The position numbers and the translations under genes are program-made. A stretch of DNA of 31,054 nucleotides from a virus. Below, in pieces: positions 29,711-31,054 of this stretch (positions are counted from its first letter, which is position 1; each line of letters begins with the position of its first letter). The notes under the pieces were generated by a model. That model saw nothing but the letters and a program-made list of their open reading frames with translations. It was not told the DNA's origin and did not search any database. The DNA lies in the IMG/VR virus record IMGVR_UViG_3300027861_000133, positions 1 through 31,054 of that record; one strand, given 5' to 3'.

Positions 29711-29964
29711 TATTTGTCTCCTTGTATTAGGTCTTCAGGCATTGGAAATTGCCCATTTTCTTCGATTGTAAAAGAATTATAACTTGGATTAATAGATAAT
29801 TGAGAACCTCTATCGGTTTCAAAACACATCATGTTTTTTCCACCAAATGATTTAGTTCCCTTATATATTACCCTGTTGAATATTTTTCCGTCACTAGTTC
29901 CAACAGAATATTCAATTCCCTCTGTTAATAATCCTTCTTGCATTGTAGATTCTAATGGTTTCAT
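29710..29964 (-). CDS. hypothetical beta-rich protein, 84 residues
   Basis: Starts in an ATGA overlap with the annealing-protein gene and ends in TAATG. The sequence has repeated beta-like segments (GIEYSVGTSDGKIFNRVIYK, FGGKNMMCFETD, INPSYNSFTIEENG). I have a recollection of short phage proteins of this type near recombination genes, with no assigned function. No cysteine pairs or membrane segment. Confidence 0.55.
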   Translation of the reverse strand: MKPLESTMQEGLLTEGIEYSVGTSDGKIFNRVIYKGTKSFGGKNMMCFETDRGSQLSINPSYNSFTIEENGQFPMPEDLIQGDK

Positions 29965-30575
29965 TTAGACAACCTTTCTAGTTTTGCTAATGCTGCTTTA
30001 TAATTTGATGTATTTATTTCTTGACTTTCTATCTTTTTTACTATTGTATATTCAGTATCTTTATCTATTTTTGATGCCGTTAACACAAGTTTCTCATATT
30101 GATTGTCATCAAGAGTTGGGTTTTCGCTTCTATATACATCTGCTGCTATATCCATATAAACATTAAGAGCTTTCTTCATACAGTCTGTATTGGCTGATTT
30201 AATATCATTACCAATGTCCACAAATTCATCTGTACCTCTTTTTGTTTGTATTCTATGGGCTGCAACCATATCACCTTCTCTCCATAATCCATTATCTAGC
30301 CACTTTAATCTGCCATGTACTACATATGCATTACTACCCAATGCTTCTCCCTTAACAATAGTCCAAGACCATCCTGGAAATTGTTCATTTGCCATGTTTT
30401 TCATATAACTGAGTTCAACATAATCAAAACCTTGCTTCTTCTTTACCAATCCTTTAGGTGTTTCTATCTTACCTATTTTCTTATGTTGTATTGTTATTTT
30501 ACCTAATGATTCATTAATCGTATCTAAAGATAATTTACCATTTGGGTTAATTGTCATTTCAGTTGTTCCTGACAC
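29961..30575 (-). CDS. Rad52/Sak-like single-strand annealing protein
   Basis: 204 residues with a GTG start at 30575, chosen because AAGGAG lies five bases upstream; an ATG would remove six residues. The block GFDYVELSYMKNMANEQFPG, WSWTIVKG, then YVVHGRLKW (about 49-95), followed by FVDIGNDIKSANTDCMKKAL (about 118-137), is typical of phage Rad52-superfamily (Sak/DUF1071) annealases. These bind single strands as rings and anneal complementary DNA with the aid of a nuclease and SSB, both encoded beside it. The C-terminal 60 residues are a helical charged tail. Confidence 0.8.
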   Translation of the reverse strand: MSGTTEMTINPNGKLSLDTINESLGKITIQHKKIGKIETPKGLVKKKQGFDYVELSYMKNMANEQFPGWSWTIVKGEALGSNAYVVHGRLKWLDNGLWREGDMVAAHRIQTKRGTDEFVDIGNDIKSANTDCMKKALNVYMDIAADVYRSENPTLDDNQYEKLVLTASKIDKDTEYTIVKKIESQEINTSNYKAALAKLERLSK

Positions 30576-30706
30576 GCTTACTCCTTACTTTGTTTATGTA
30601 GAGTTCTGCATCTGAATCATCTTTTGCAAAAAATCTACACACGGTTATAACGCCTTCTTTAACTGCGTATTTTTTATAATTTTCAAATTGCTTGTTTTTT
30701 TTTCAT
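30559..30706 (-). pseudogene. small gene with an A9 frame disruption after the start codon
   Basis: An ATG at 30706 in a TAATG overlap with the nuclease gene is followed by nine A residues (30695-30703 as T on the plus strand). As read, the frame stops after seven codons. With eight (or eleven) A the frame continues as QFENYKKYAVKEG, then ITVCRFFAKDDSDAELYINK, and runs to a TGA at 30561-30559, overlapping the annealase start. Good codon content, coupling on both sides and the single-base shift point to a sequencing error, a true indel or polymerase slippage on A9. About 48 residues; the function is unknown. Confidence 0.55.
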
Positions 30707-31054
30707 TATATTCCTTTACAATGTATGTCTTTAAAGCCACAGTAACGACATTCCCAATTCTCCATAGGGACACCATACGCCCCTACAACCATATCATCGG
30801 ATGAAGTTCCATCGCTATATTCATTTAATTCTTCCCAATATTCAATTGCTCTATCTATCCACGGTAATTCAACATATTCTTCTCGCATAGCACTTGTATC
30901 CTTATTATACCACAATAAAGACATTGAAGCAAGACCATCAGACCTTGTTTCGTCTCTAAATGCTTTTAAATAAGTTGCAAGTTGCATATTATAATTAGGA
31001 TTTCCTTTTTTATCTGGATTTCTACCAAATTTCATTCGCCATTTATAACTTGCG
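30706..31054 (-). CDS. Cas4/RecB-like nuclease, C-terminal part (partial)
   Basis: The frame runs past the window edge, so the internal ATG at 31035 is not the start (the upstream codons read ASYKWR). About 115 residues are present. YNMQLATYLKAF is the QxxxY-type helix that ends the PD-(D/E)XK core of RecB/Cas4 nucleases. The C-terminus has WECRYCGFKDIHC, three cysteines that with one more near the N-terminus bind an iron-sulfur cluster in Cas4-like enzymes. It probably resects DNA ends for the annealase downstream. The catalytic Asp/Glu/Lys lie outside the window. Confidence 0.7.
   Translation of the reverse strand, partial: ASYKWRMKFGRNPDKKGNPNYNMQLATYLKAFRDETRSDGLASMSLLWYNKDTSAMREEYVELPWIDRAIEYWEELNEYSDGTSSDDMVVGAYGVPMENWECRYCGFKDIHCKGI

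Noticed and set aside
1-31054. Alternative genetic code with TAG read as an amino acid, as in some crAss-like phages
   Set aside because: The large genes need no recoding and several genes end in TAG (844, 20523, 28322, 28847), where read-through gives no sensible sequence.
1-31054. CRISPR array, insertion sequence, integrase or attachment site
   Set aside because: No regularly spaced direct repeats, transposase or recombinase motifs were seen; the window shows no sign of lysogeny genes.

Overview
The window looks like part of one AT-rich, tailed double-stranded DNA phage genome (or a prophage or metagenomic phage contig). By eye it is roughly one-third GC. Genes are packed with ATGA or TAATG overlaps, and many have clear Shine-Dalgarno (SD) sequences. 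I see no tRNA, rRNA, insertion sequence or CRISPR array. A short-tailed (podovirus-like) virion is the best guess, because there is a beta-rich nozzle-like protein and a set of very large internal-type proteins but no sheath or tape-measure gene. The murein peptidase, SSB-like protein and annealing protein do not fix the host. SD use argues against Bacteroidetes.

The layout has two convergent arms. The left arm (1-20476) is rightward and late: small unknown genes (1-462), a lysis cassette with two small membrane proteins and an M15-type murein peptidase (530-1779), a nozzle-like virion protein (1779-4265), a small fibre or head-decoration-like protein (4265-4942), a membrane-segment virion protein (5026-5850), a short S74-autoprotease protein (5866-6642), and three large proteins of 614, 3101 and 895 residues (6632-20476). 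The right arm (20523-31054) is leftward and is the replication and recombination module. In transcription order it has a Cas4/RecB-like nuclease C-terminus (cut by the window edge), a frame-disrupted small gene, a Rad52-like annealing protein, an SSB-like protein, a long run of small unknown and zinc-ribbon proteins, a DUF932 protein, a regulatory gap, a D12-class adenine methylase, a DnaB-type helicase, a zinc-ribbon protein and a RuvC-like resolvase.

The main finding is in the 3101-residue protein. Around residues 2212-2252 it carries the DxDGD metal-binding signature of two-barrel (multisubunit-type) RNA polymerases. The surrounding spacing matches the bacterial beta-prime NADFDGD region closely. 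In crAss-like phages, very large proteins of this kind are virion-packaged RNA polymerases. I infer that this phage carries an ejected single-chain two-barrel RNA polymerase, with the 614- and 895-residue neighbours as co-packaged ejection proteins.

Other signals: (i) an 81-bp segment of the helicase gene is duplicated, inverted and in frame at the 5' end of the virion gene at 5026; (ii) the 285-bp gap upstream of the methylase-helicase-resolvase genes holds three copies of an 8-mer, nested palindromes, a TATAAT box and a structured mRNA leader; (iii) four gap elements of 62-73 nt are closed by 10-14 bp stems, and wherever G-U pairs occur they work only on the transcribed strand; (iv) there are two possible recoding or frame-disruption sites, a U UUA AAA heptamer at 26476-26482 and an A9 run at 30695-30703. 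Several genes of 39-52 residues were found by eye from start/stop overlaps.
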